Source: Taeniopygia guttata (taxonomy: Eukaryota; Chordata; Aves; Passeriformes; Estrildidae). Taken from it: DNA of 64,000 bases. The first letter of the stretch is position 1, and every line of letters begins with the position of its first letter. The stretch is from positions 57,878,001 to 57,942,000 of the forward strand of contig NC_133030.1 in assembly GCF_048771995.1 (NCBI RefSeq). The letters run 5' to 3'. The position numbers and the translations under genes are program-made. The notes beneath the pieces are model-generated. The model had not been told where the DNA came from. It did not search any database and was given only the letters and a program-made list of their open reading frames with translations. This document shows positions 23,801-35,400 of the stretch, one piece after another.

Positions 23801-25534
23801 GTTAATGATGAGACAAATCTAGAACAGCTTGCTTTGTTTAAGGGACTAAAACATATGCACAAACTTTTGTTACCTGTGGATTGTGCTAAACATATCAGAC
23901 CTGGGATTTCATGCAGCATTATAAGAGTGTTTCACAGCTTGAAAGGCAGGAATAAGCAATTCCTTGGTTTTTGTGCTCTTTCAGTGAATTAGTGATGGTG
24001 GAAAAAAGTAAGGGCATGATGACTCTTATTAGGTTCTTTTAAGTCATCAAAAATCAGGTATCAAAAAATTGCATTGAAAAAGCTTCATTTTAAAGAAGTT
24101 AGAATAAAATTGCAGAGACAAAGATATTTAGTCTTGAATTTGCTGTTAATGTGAAGAGGCATAAACAAATTAATACAATTGGAATAGTGTTTTACAGAAG
24201 TTCCAGTAAGAAAATCAATTTAATATAGCTAAAACCAGATAAGCAGCCAGAGGAGTTCTGCATTTCGTACATAATCAGACATAGATTTCATTTCCATGCC
24301 ATCATAGAAAAGATTGTTTATTCAAGTCTTATGACTAAAACCACAAAAGTTTTACACTTTTTATTTACTCTTTGGCTGCCTAAATTAATCCTACAGCATG
24401 AATCATTTGCATTGTGAAGAGGCTATCTGGAAAAAAACCATCATAAATAACACCATTTTATCTGGGGGAGGAGAAAATACAATAAGACATATTGCAAATT
24501 GGTCTGACAGGAAAAAAGTCCACTGCTTTTTCTTCACTCTTTAGGTCACTGAGAGCTGAAAAAATTATTCCCTGACAGCATTTCTGCAAGCAAGGTTTTC
24601 CTTTGCCAAAAAACTCCTTTGGTTATCTCCATTGCTTCTCAGCCTCACAAAGCAGGAGGTTATTTGAGGAGCCTGAGGCATAGCGTGCTCATGGGAAAGC
24701 CAATGTCTGCTTAGCCAGGAGCAATGAATCCTGCATCTCCTGGCACAGATGCCAAACAGAACCTCCCACCCTGTCTTTTGGAGCTCTGGCAGGTCAGAGC
24801 TGCCGGGGTGGTAGAGCGTGAACTGCAGAAATTGATGAGTTCCCATCGTTTGGGGATGTGTCCCACTTGTCTGCCCAACATCAGACTTGTTGCCTATAGA
24901 TTGCCAGGGGTTTTAAGGGGCAGTAATGACTCTTCTGTGCATTGGCAAAAGGACTTTTAATCTTTTCCCTGGTCTTTATGCCTAGTGAAGAGCAGCTGCT
25001 ACCAGGGAAAGTCTCATCTTTGTTTTCATCAAAAATGAGATAGTATCTCCTCTGAGAGTGTAGGATTTTTCAATTCCTGCTCTGTCCCTATTGCCTGGTT
25101 TACTTGTTTTTCTTCACATATTGACTGTTTTTAGCCACCATCACTTTCCTCTCAAATTTCTGCCTGGCATGAGCGTGTTGCTGCAGGCTCTGCTCACTTC
25201 ATGCTGCTGTATATCCTGACAGACCTCAGTGGGGAAACTGCTGTGGGAAAAGGGAATAAATGAGGTGGAATTTCAGTCCCCAATTTATTTATAATACAAG
25301 AGCTGTTGATTTGTTGTAAGAGTAAAGAGGAGGAACTTGAATAAAAAAAAATCTCAGCCCTGGTGCCAGCTCATGTCTATACCCTGCCAATAACAGAGAC
25401 AGTTTTTGAGAAACCCTCTAAGCTGTGTAAAAGTTCCACTGGGCAAAATGAGACATTTTATCCATATGCTTTTTCCCTTGGTGAGGGCAGAGGATTGAGC
25501 ATGGCACTCTGCTTCTCAGCAGACTGGAGTGATG
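20843..25534. other. Intergenic, no gene seen
   Basis: Unique-looking AT-rich DNA. Apart from a small duplication of ttagtatatgat near 23370-23392, I see no repeats, RNA genes or exon candidates that I can support. Confidence 0.5.
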
Positions 25535-26168
25535 CAGCATCTTTGATGGTGATGTGGGCAGTGGGGTCCAGGGCCCCCTGAGCAAGTTTGCTGATGACAC
25601 CAAGCTCTGTGGTACAGTCTCTGCTATGGTGCAGTCTCTGCTCTGCCCTTGTGAAAGCCCCTCTGGAGTGCTGCATCCATCTCTGGGACCCTCAGCACAA
25701 AAAAGATGAATAACATAAGATTCAGTGAGTCCAGAGGAGGCCATGAAATTTGTCAGAGGGCTGGAGCACATCTCATATGAACACAGGCTGAGAGAGCTGG
25801 GGTTGTTCACACTGGAGAGGAGAAAGCTTTGGTACTTCCAGTGCCTAATGGGGCTCCAAGAGAGCTGAAGAGAGAGTTTTTACCAGGATCTGTAATGATA
25901 GAACAAGACAGAATGGCTTCAAACTGAAAGAGAGGAAGTTTAGATTGCATATTAGGAAGAAATTCTTTACTATGAGGGTGGTGAGCCACTGGCACAGATT
26001 TTCCAGAGAAACTGTGGATGCCCCATCCCTGGGAGTGTTCAAAACCAGGTTGGATTGAGTTCTGAGCAGCCTGGTCTCATGGAATGTGTCCCTGCCCGTG
26101 GCTGGGGGGCTTGAAATTAGGTGATCTTCAAGGTCCCTTCCAACCCAAGCCATTCACAGACTCAGTTA
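25535..26168 (+). repeat. CR1 LINE, about 630 bp of 3' end (plus strand)
   Basis: It runs from the end of the CR1 reverse-transcriptase region (agcaagtttgctgatgacac) through cagaggaggccatgaa, gagagctggggttgttca, gaggaagtttagattg and attaggaagaaattcttta to the 3' end (aaggtcccttccaaccc). It is the longest CR1 copy in the window and is 5'-truncated, as usual for CR1. Open frames on both strands here (25418-26153) belong to the LINE. Confidence 0.95.
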
Positions 26169-29100
26169 TATTTCTGTGAATATACTTTTTGCAAATGACC
26201 AGAAAGAAATGGAGTGGAGGAAGGCACATGTACATTTGTTCTGGGACGCTGTCATTAAGAGAGAAATCTTGAAGGAAAGCTTGAAGGAATTAATTGAAGA
26301 AATTAATTCCTCCTGGATCCAAGGAGCAGGTGTATTCCATGCTGTTGGGACAAGCTGTGGTGTGGCAATCAAAACAAGAATAATTTTTTTAGAATCAGCT
26401 TCCCTAATTGGCATGTGCTGAGAGATCCAAGTGTGCTTCAGAGATGCTGGACGCAGATGGACATCCCAGATCTGTGAAAATCTAAATCCCCATGCTCCTC
26501 TTCCCTGCCCTTGCTTGTATCAGAGGAGATACTTTTTTCTTTTTTAATAATGAAACTCTTACTGGAAAAGGTTATTATCCTTTGTACTGGCCTCTGCCAT
26601 GATACTGCTGCTGATTGAAGCATGATAACAAAATCCTCAGATAGATCCTTGTAATTATAATTTGTGTAATAGTTTAAACAGATATTTCTTTTCTAATGGA
26701 GCACACTAAAACTTTCATGCTGAAATGCAAATAATCTTTTGGACCATAAACTCCACACAGTACTTTGAAATAATTACATGGAGAGTAAAGGAGCTGAAGT
26801 TTCTCATTTTGCATTTGTATTCTCGAGCAGGACAGTGGCTTTTCATTTCTGGTGTCTGAAACCCTAGGTCTATGAAACATACTTAAGAGATGCAAATCAT
26901 AGAAGGCTTAAATACACTCTCAGATCTGGTAACATTTTAATGGTCCACAAATTTAAAGGCTAAAAACTAGTAAAGTCAACCTTAAATTTAGTTTGAACTG
27001 AGTTCTGAAAATATTTTTTAGTAATGGGAAGGGAGATCTAGAGAGCAACTTATCAAGCATCCTGCTCAAAGTGAGTCTTTTTAAAAAATCTTTCAAAGAT
27101 AGGGATTACACAGCCTTTCTGGGTATCCTGTTCCTGGACTGAATTCTCACTGTGAAGAATTTTTCCCATGTTCTACTGGGATTTCCCTTGCTCTGGCATG
27201 TGACTGTGAGCTCCTGACTTGTGCACTTTCTGTAAAAAGAGTCTGGATTCCTTGTGTTTGTAACTCCACTTCAGGGGGTAGAAGACCAAAGTTGTTTACT
27301 CCTCTAGTGGAACAAATCCAGTTCCTTTGCTGCCCCCATGTCATATCCATTGAGCTCTGAAATGTATTTATGAATGTTTGGAATAATCTAGGAGTTGCCA
27401 GTGTTCTGAGTAACTTAAAGGCTAACATAGACTAAAGAGTGCTCATTTTGCTTGTTTCAAAGTACTTTTTCCTGTGTGATTTTGAGCTGCACGATTTTAT
27501 TTAGAGTAGATCTTGATGTCATTGGGGGCAGGTTATTAATTTTGGAGGAATGAGCACAATATCTGAAGTTTGGACAGATAGCTGTGTTTGCATTTTGCTT
27601 CCCTGTCTCTCCCCTGCTTGTTGCATCCAGTGCTTCTCAGGTAATAATAAACTTGTTTACTTGCCTCCCTTCTGTTGGCAATATCTGGCCCTGCTGTGTT
27701 TAATGAGTAATAAGTTTGTCACAAAACCTGAAGCACAAGTATCATACGCATCAGGAATGACTTTCCTTTAATAATCACTTTTCCAGGAGATGATTCAGTT
27801 TATTGTTGTAGGGAGCTGTGTAAAGTGTAACTTAACAGAATATTAATAGAATGCTCTGTGAGATAACTGAGGATATTTGGCTGTGGGGTGGTGGAATGCA
27901 ACACTTGCTGAATCACCTCTATTAAACCCAAAGTCTCAATGATTGCACTTTAGTCTAAGCTTAGCAGAGAAAAAGGTCATCTTGATTCTCTATTGCAAAA
28001 AATTTGTACTCTAAATGTATATAAAATGCTAAGCACTTTGTAGTGTATGTTGATGGAAGGGTGCCTGAGAACATCCATCACTCCCTTGCTTTTTGAAGTG
28101 TTGTATTTTTCTAGGAAAAGTTATTGTACTATGTTCCCAAGCAGGCTCCCTACCCTCTCTACCTATTTTTCCCCTTTCCAAAACTAAAAAAAAAAAACCA
28201 CCAAACAAACATAAAACTAAAAAAAAAAAAAACCAAAACAACTTAATTTGGTTTTTTTTTCCACAAGGCTTTTAAAGAGGTACTTGGTATAGGCAATGTG
28301 CAAGAAGAGGTTTTCAAGTTTGTTGAAATACGTCAGCTGGCTTAATTATTTACCCATGTGTCTGACTGTGACATCTAAACCAGTCCTTGTGCCTCATCTG
28401 GCATGCCTTGCATGGTGACTCAAGATACATTCAGTTGTTATAGAGTTATTCAAAGACAAAAAAACCTAAATTTTTTGGTTTTGGTCCTTTTTTTTTTGTT
28501 TTCTTTTTTTGGTGGAGAACATTAATAACATTTGTTTTTTCCTGACCGCCTCATGGATAGTGGTGTCATCCTCAGGGTACTGGAGCTGATGAAGCTGCTT
28601 TGTGTCAGAAGTGAATCCTGCCTGTAGTGTCTTAGATTTGTGAATGGTAAGTGTTACTCGAGGAACTGGCCAGAATGGCTGTTGTTTACTTATAATGGCA
28701 TTTCAGTTGTTGAATATCTCGCTGAGCTAAACTGACTTCGGTGGATTTAAACATTTGCAGGCTCCCAGGAGACTTGAATATAAAAATAATAGGCACCTGT
28801 TTTGTTTCTGTGTCTGGTACAGATCTAGTGAAGAGCTGACAGACTGCATCTAAATAATGTATTTTATCATTGAATCTTGCTTTTAAAATTTATTTTCAGA
28901 GGAAGAGGGAGTGTTGGGACAGGAGTTCACTTTAGGAAGTAGCTAATTTCTGTTTAATGTTTAGGAAGTAGCTGTTTCTGTTTAGTGTTTAAAATATGAG
29001 GACATTATACCAGGATGGAACAAATTTATTAACCTATTGCGCTACTTATTGTAATTCTTGTATTAAATGTGGTTGTGCTTCCTTCTGAGGTGTTTGTGGA

Positions 29101-31964
29101 GTTTTCCTCAAGTGTCAGACCTTGAGATCTGTTTCCCTCAGTCTTCAGTTCTTTAAGCCACACAACTTCACAGGCCAGCAGCCAATCTTTAGGACTTTCT
29201 GAGCAGTTTCATTTTATTTGTGAGGTTCTGGGATTCCCATTTTAAATTGTGTGGGTGTAAAGAAATGTGATCAATGAGATCTCATGCAGATCCATAGTCT
29301 ATGTGGCTAGACTATTTCTGCTACCCAAGTTAATGATCTCAGGTCAATACTGTTATTTTTTCACTACATTACAGCCTGCTGAAGATGATGAGTGCAGTTT
29401 TCTTTAACCTGCTGGACCCCAGAGTCTCCTTTTTTTTGTAAATAATTTATAAGCAGTTTTTCAGGAAGGCTGTACTGACTTCTTATGCTTGTGTGAACTC
29501 TTCCCCTAAAACAAGCTTCACTCTTGCTGCTGGTAACATTTGTGTATGTTTCTAAATGCTGTGTGTTGCCCTTTGGAGACAATATCTCCTCTGCTAAGCA
29601 CACACACAGTAGTGGATTTCCTCTGCAGAAAAACATGACTCAAATCTCAGCTGATTCCTGTTCATAAAATCCCGTAGTAGCAGCTCTGTGTTCTCCCTGC
29701 TTCTACAGTGTGCAGGCATTTATTTGCTAAATGCTGAGGGAAACCACACAGCCAGTTTTTCAGTTTTGGCACAGCAGAATGTCTCTAGCTGACTGTAACA
29801 CAGATGTTGCTGTGATGCTGCTCAGGTCCTTCCTTCCAAAGGCTTTGGGGTTCCCCTGTGCTCTGTGCCCTTCCAAAGGGGACAGAGGGGCAAAGTAAGC
29901 ACAGACAGCTTTTGTTGGGCATTCCAGATTCTCTGGCAGAATTTGGAATTGCCCATGCTCCTCCTGGGTACCTGCAGCCTCTGAGACTGCAAGGGGAATA
30001 CAGCTTTGCTTATCCTGACTCTTTAAATGTGTGCTGAATCCAGTGAGCTCATTGGGCTCGCTCGAAGTAACCCCTGAAAATAATCCTAATTTTTTTTTTT
30101 TGTTCCATCATTTCCTTCTAAGAAATTACCCACCCCATAATCTGGAAGCAAAAGCACCTTTGGGTTTATCAGCGGTTTTTTTGCAGTGAAGTTTGCATGA
30201 TGCCTGGTTTTTCCTGGAGGAGGTGGCTGTGAAGCATCTGGTGGGGGCAGATGAAGTGTGTGGGTTGTGTGAGGGCTGAGGTCAGAATCCCCTGCTTTGG
30301 CTGCTCTGGAGTTCCAGTCCAAGAACTGCTGGACACAAACAGCTGCTGAGATGTCTCATTTTCCTGTTTCCCACAAAGGAAAAAACAGCAGCTGGGTCTA
30401 AAGTGCCTGAGCTGATTTAAATGAGTTTCTGGTTATTTCTACACATATCTTCTGTTTCATCACCAGAGTGCAGAGTGAGGAAGAAGGAAGGACTCCCAAC
30501 TATCCATTTTAGTCAAAAAGACTATTTCTTACATTTCTGTTAATGCTTCTACTCTGTCCTCACCCTAAAGGAGAAAAATGTATCAATGCCCCAGGGTGGC
30601 ATATTAGAAATGCCATGGGGCTGAGAGCTTTGGGGACAGGGAGGTTGCTGGTACTTCAACAAACCCATGCTTGACTCCTCCTCATCTTGCCATGTGAGGA
30701 AAAAAAAAGGTAAGAACATTTAGCATCTATACCTTGGCCACTTGTGGAATAGCAAAGCTGAGGGTGAATGTTGAGTTATCCTGTGGTTTCTCATGTTAGG
30801 ATCTTATTACCATATGTAAAAGTACATTGTAATATCAGTTCAGGGGGCTGAAACCTGCTGTTTTGGATACAGAATTGTTCTGAATTGCAAACTAGGTCTG
30901 TCTTCAGAGCTGGAATGAACTGCGGATGAAACTCTTAGTGAAAAATAAAGAACAAAGGTTTTTAATGCTACAGTAAAATGATACTTCTAGGACAGGGGTC
31001 TGTCTCAGGAGGATAATTTTGGCAGGTTTTTATTTTCTTTTCAAAATTCTTTTCTCTCTTAAATAATTTGTATATGCCTAAATCTGACAAAGAGTAATTA
31101 CTGGGGGCAATTTAAGGTCTTTGTTTTGATAGTTGAGTGAGATGGGAGAAAGGGCAGCGGGTAGCTGGGATGAGGATGAAGAGTTGCTGGGACTTATAAA
31201 ACTTCTGGACTTTATGAAATCACTAGAGTTTTGTTGTCAGCTTTGGAAATATCTGCATTTTATGACTTCTACTTTTCTAATGGCTCTGTTCAGAGCTGCC
31301 ATGCCCAGGGACCTCTCAGTGATGAAGGTGCACCTTGCTGACATCCACTGCCTGCCTGCCTCCCCTGTGTAGAGGGATGTGCAGTGGAGTTCTGGAACTG
31401 GAAGGTGTAGGGAGGGGGGATATGCATGTGTGTGTGTTCATCTGTTTTCAAAATATCTGCTGCTGCATGTTTGTGATGGAAAAGGGAAGCACCCTGAAGT
31501 ACAAGGCTGAAAACTGTAGTGCAGTTAACAGCAGGAGATGGTGAGTTGTTGTAAAGAGAATTGATTTCTCCTCCATAGCTGTGGACCTTGGGGTAATCTG
31601 ATCTCCGATAGAGAGCAGATTTACCCTGGTTGTAACTCCTGGTAAGATCCAAGTTGTCACCTTCATCTTTGTTTCAAGCAGACCTCAAATAGTTTTGTTC
31701 TTAAAATTATTATTATTATTTTTAAGGGAGTCTGAACTCAGTGTGTGTTTTAGCTTTTATTTTTCAGGATATTCTAGAAAGCTTTCTTTTTCTTAAAGGT
31801 TGTAAATTTGTGCATTGACTATTTAAGTGCATTTTATATGTAATCTGTTTTCACAAGATGTTATGTTTTCTGGTTTACTGGTTCCTTTTTTCTTTTATAG
31901 AAAAGACTCAATGAAGAGCTTTTTTATTTTTTAATTATTATTTTTTTATTTTTTATTGTCGTAG
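26169..31964. other. ESR2: Region immediately upstream of ESR2, no gene seen
   Basis: No coding exon or CpG island is visible. Contents are a 29-bp tandem duplication (28931-28959 and 28960-28987, unit beginning tttaggaagtagct), A- and T-runs around 28185-28260 and 28485-28510, and a very T-rich stretch at 31920-31960 that serves as the pyrimidine tract for the acceptor at 31964. The untranslated first exon(s) and promoter of ESR2 should lie in this direction. A donor-like agatg/gtgagt occurs near 31540, but I cannot support it as an exon end. Confidence 0.5.
28931..28987. repeat. 29-bp tandem duplication
   Basis: tttaggaagtagctaatttctgtttaatg is followed directly by a near-identical copy lacking one base. 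Two copies only. Confidence 0.85.
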
Positions 31965-32003
31965 GATGAATATTTAAACAGCATTCTTCAATCTTGCTTC
32001 AAA
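31965..32003 (+). other. ESR2: ESR2 5' untranslated part of first coding exon
   Basis: A long T-rich tract ending in gtcgtag gives an acceptor at 31964, so this exon is joined to an upstream untranslated exon. The 39 bases before the ATG contain a tiny upstream frame (ATG at 31966, stop after three codons at 31975-31977). That frame would be in the mature message and could modestly reduce translation. The main frame is itself open back to the acceptor. Confidence 0.6.
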
Positions 32004-32437
32004 ATGTCCCTGTGCACATCTTCTCACAAGGACTTTTCTCAGTTGCTTCCACTTCAGGATATTGGCTGCAATAAAGCAGAAATTAAAAATTCACCTGCTG
32101 GTGTCATCTCTCCACTCCCTTACAACTGCAATCAGTCCACGCTGACAGCAGAGCACAGCCCACTCTACATTCCCTCATCCTTCATGGAAAACAGGCACGA
32201 ATATTCCACCATGGCGTTCTGCAGCCCTGCTATGGTCAATTACAACATTGGCAGCAATTTTGGGGACGCGGAGGGTGTGACTGTGAGGCAAACCTCCAGC
32301 CCCAGTGCCCTGTGGGCTGCTCCTGGCCACCTGTCCCCGCTGAGCCTGCACTGCCAGTCCTCTCTGCTGTACCCAGAGCAGCCCAAGAGCCTCTGGTGTG
32401 AGGCTCGCCCCATGGAGCCAGTGCTGCCCGGGAGCAG
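32004..32437 (+). CDS. ESR2: ESR2 coding exon 1 (A/B domain)
   Basis: Encodes residues 1-144 and two bases of codon 145, ending ggagcag before donor gtcagt. It carries the poorly conserved N-terminal transactivation region (AF-1). Conserved landmarks of ERbeta are EIKNSP, YIPSSF, PGHLSPL and KSLWCEARP, which separate it from ESR1. It is rich in Ser and Pro and contains Ser-Pro pairs that could be kinase targets. The open frame runs on 18 codons into intron 1 before a stop, so intron retention would give a truncated A/B-only protein. Confidence 0.96.
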
Positions 32438-35400
32438 GTCAGTGCTGCTTCTTCTTTCCAACTTGCCTGAGTATTATTTACAGCTTCCTTAGCTCAAGTC
32501 TTTTCTTTTTACATTCGAATTAAAGTGTTGGTCCCTCTGAAAAACAAAACGATGCAAAAAGTAACTCCACTCGACACCAAGTCACTCAGGGGGTGTGCGT
32601 GTGTGTGTGTTTGTTTTTAATGCAACTTCTAAAATTAGGGTTTTTTTCAATATCTCCTTAGAGTACTATACACCAACACAGAGCATTACAAATACCTTCA
32701 GTGTGGGAGCAGTTTACATTGTGCAAATAAAAGTCCAAGACAGCTAGGTACTATTTTGTGTAACAAAATTAATTCTGCTCTGTCAGATTAAGTCATTTGA
32801 GTGAAAGAGGGAAATGTTAATTCTTTTTGCCTTTTCATATAATATTGAGTTAATTTTTACCCAGATTATTTTTTTTTTACTGCTTCTAAGAGATGTGAAG
32901 GCTTTTTGTTAACTTGAAATCCAAGGGAAATGTTTTCTTTGCTTTTTGGCTTTAGTATAAGCAGCCACACAGCAGCATGCAGGACATTAAAAGGGGGCTG
33001 CTGCTGAAAAAGCCTGACTTTGTTTCTTGCTGCTGTTCCCAACTGACTTCATAAAGTTGTGAAGAGCAGAGTCACAGGCTAAATTTTCAGCTGACAAGAA
33101 AGTCTGTTTGCAAAAGCACATTCTTGTTCTGCACGTTTACTCATATTGCAAACCCAAATCAGTGTCTGGATCATCAGCTGATGAAATTGCTCCATTCTTG
33201 GGCACAGCACTAGCTGGGTGGATAAAAGCTCAGAGTCTGCAGGTGCTGTTCCTGCTTCAGCAGCTGGATGTTTATTCATAGGCCTCCTTATTTAACTTCA
33301 GCAGTCATTTGGAGTATGAAAAATAGTGCGTCCTGGTAACAGTTTTAGTTCAATAGCTAATAAAGGATTTGTGCTATTTTTGAGACTACCCACACTCCTT
33401 CTGCAATGGGTGGGCTTTATGGAGTGCAAATATGCTTTCAGTGTAGGTGTGTGGATTGGGAAAGACTCTTTGGGTAGCACTGACATACAGAAGAATTCCC
33501 CAAGCAGCTTTGATGCGAACAGGGGTAATCCAAACTCTTTCCCCTTTGGTTACGGGTCCAAAACTTTGACAGCCCTGAGAAGGTTAGGGTTTGAAGCTGT
33601 CCAGATGTTGGGACAGCAGCTGGAATAACCCAGGCAGCAAGAGCACCCTGTCTGATGCTCTGCAGTGCCCACTGTACAACAGACAGAAGGGAAGCCAAAC
33701 CTGTCCCCTGGAGTTTAAATAAATAAGTCATCAGCTATTTGTATGGATATATAAGGACTATTTCTCATGCAGCTGATCATGACCTAACTTAGAGAATCAA
33801 GAAATTCTGGAGTATAACCTCTTCTTCACAGACTGGTTTGAATTGAAAGGTGTCTTAAAGACCATCTAGTTCCAACCCCTCTGCCATGGACAGGGACATC
33901 TTCCCCTAAACTGTGTTGCTCAGAGTAGGATGACCAGGAGAAAATCAGTGACTTATTACTTTAAGCGAAGTCTTAATTCCTTTTTAGAAAGCTAGTATTT
34001 GTATCTAGAAACCACCGTCATAAAATAGAAAAGAGTACTAGGAGGTGTAAAGTGATAAATCTTTCACTATGTGGTTCCTCGGTAGTCACCAGGCTACATC
34101 CCCTGTTTTATCCCCTGTTTTCCTGCATCCTTTGGTGCAGGAGCATGGTGGGCATCCATCCAACCACTTCCAGCTCACCTGCAGGACCTGGCAGCTCATT
34201 CCTGTGCTGAGCATCCTGGGGTGCCCCAGTCCTACAGCAGCTGGGATGTGGTCTCTACCCACATGTGGGGCTGCCCTCTTTGGGTTGCCCTGTGTGTGGA
34301 AATGCTGAGTGTTGGGATATGGGATGTTTACCTGGAAGCCCTGACTGTTTGCAAGGTCTGTATCCCTCACAAATTGATGGGGTTTGAGCCTCCTGGTGTG
34401 AGGCTCTGATGCTGCTTGGGCCACAGCAGGAATTTGTTCCAGATGGTTCTGCTGCATGCAGGCTGCTTGCCACAAGTCTGAGGCAGCGTTGCAGCTTGCT
34501 TGTGTGCAGGGTGGCTGTTGTTAAACTCTTAAGCAAGGAGAGGAAAAGTGCTTTTTAAATACACTTGGCATGACTAGGAGGAAAAACCTGACAATCCTCA
34601 CTGAGATGTTGTGTGAGTTTTTTCTTTATTTTAATCCATAATCTCAATGCTTTATCAAGGACATTGTTTTCCACAGTGTATCAATCAGCCACAGAGAGCC
34701 TCTCCAGCTGATTTTGAGCCTCTTCTGACCCTCACAGTTGGATAACATTTCCCAAGTAAACCTTTAAAATATACCTCTTTTACTTTTAACACCAAATCAC
34801 TTTTGCTTCCAAATACAGGGAAGGAAAAGGAATGCTCTTTCCTCCTTTCATTAGCAGCATTTTAGACATGTGTGATACAGCCCCTCTACTCCTGGGGAGA
34901 ATTCTCCCACACTGATGTTCCCAGCATGGCAGAGAGGGAAATAACTCAGTGATTCACCAACCCATTAATGAGGTGTGTGTGTAATCAAAGACCGAGTTTA
35001 TTAAATACTTACACTCCTCTGCCTTCCTGTATCTGAATGAATTAACATTAAAAAAAACCCAAAAAACAAAAAACTCTGTAACTTAATTGTACAACAAATA
35101 TCTGAATTTTTCTGCTTTGAAACTTGCTCTGAGAACCACCTTTTTCCTCCTGTCCAAATTTTTTCCCAGTAAATTGGAGCACGTTCTCCCCAAAAACTTA
35201 TCAACTTGATGATTTTCACTTGGCATGTGGGTATGTTTGTCCTTACCTCCTGTCAGGAAACCAGCACAAAATCTACTTTGAATATATTAGTTAAAGCCTC
35301 TTTGACAGCACTTTCAGCATGTTTCCACTGTTCTGTTTAAACTTGCCCTTGTTCTGTTAAAGTTATAAACCATGCTACCTGCTGTCTTATCCCAAGTGAT

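Noticed and set aside
25418..26153. Minus-strand frames of 72-130 codons as genes
   Set aside because: They are the reverse of a plus-strand CR1 LINE.
1..31964. MTHFD1 exons, expected on the 5' side of ESR2 in other vertebrates
   Set aside because: No peptide resembling MTHFD1 was found in the listed minus-strand frames. Exons shorter than the frames I could inspect might be missed, but none is supported.
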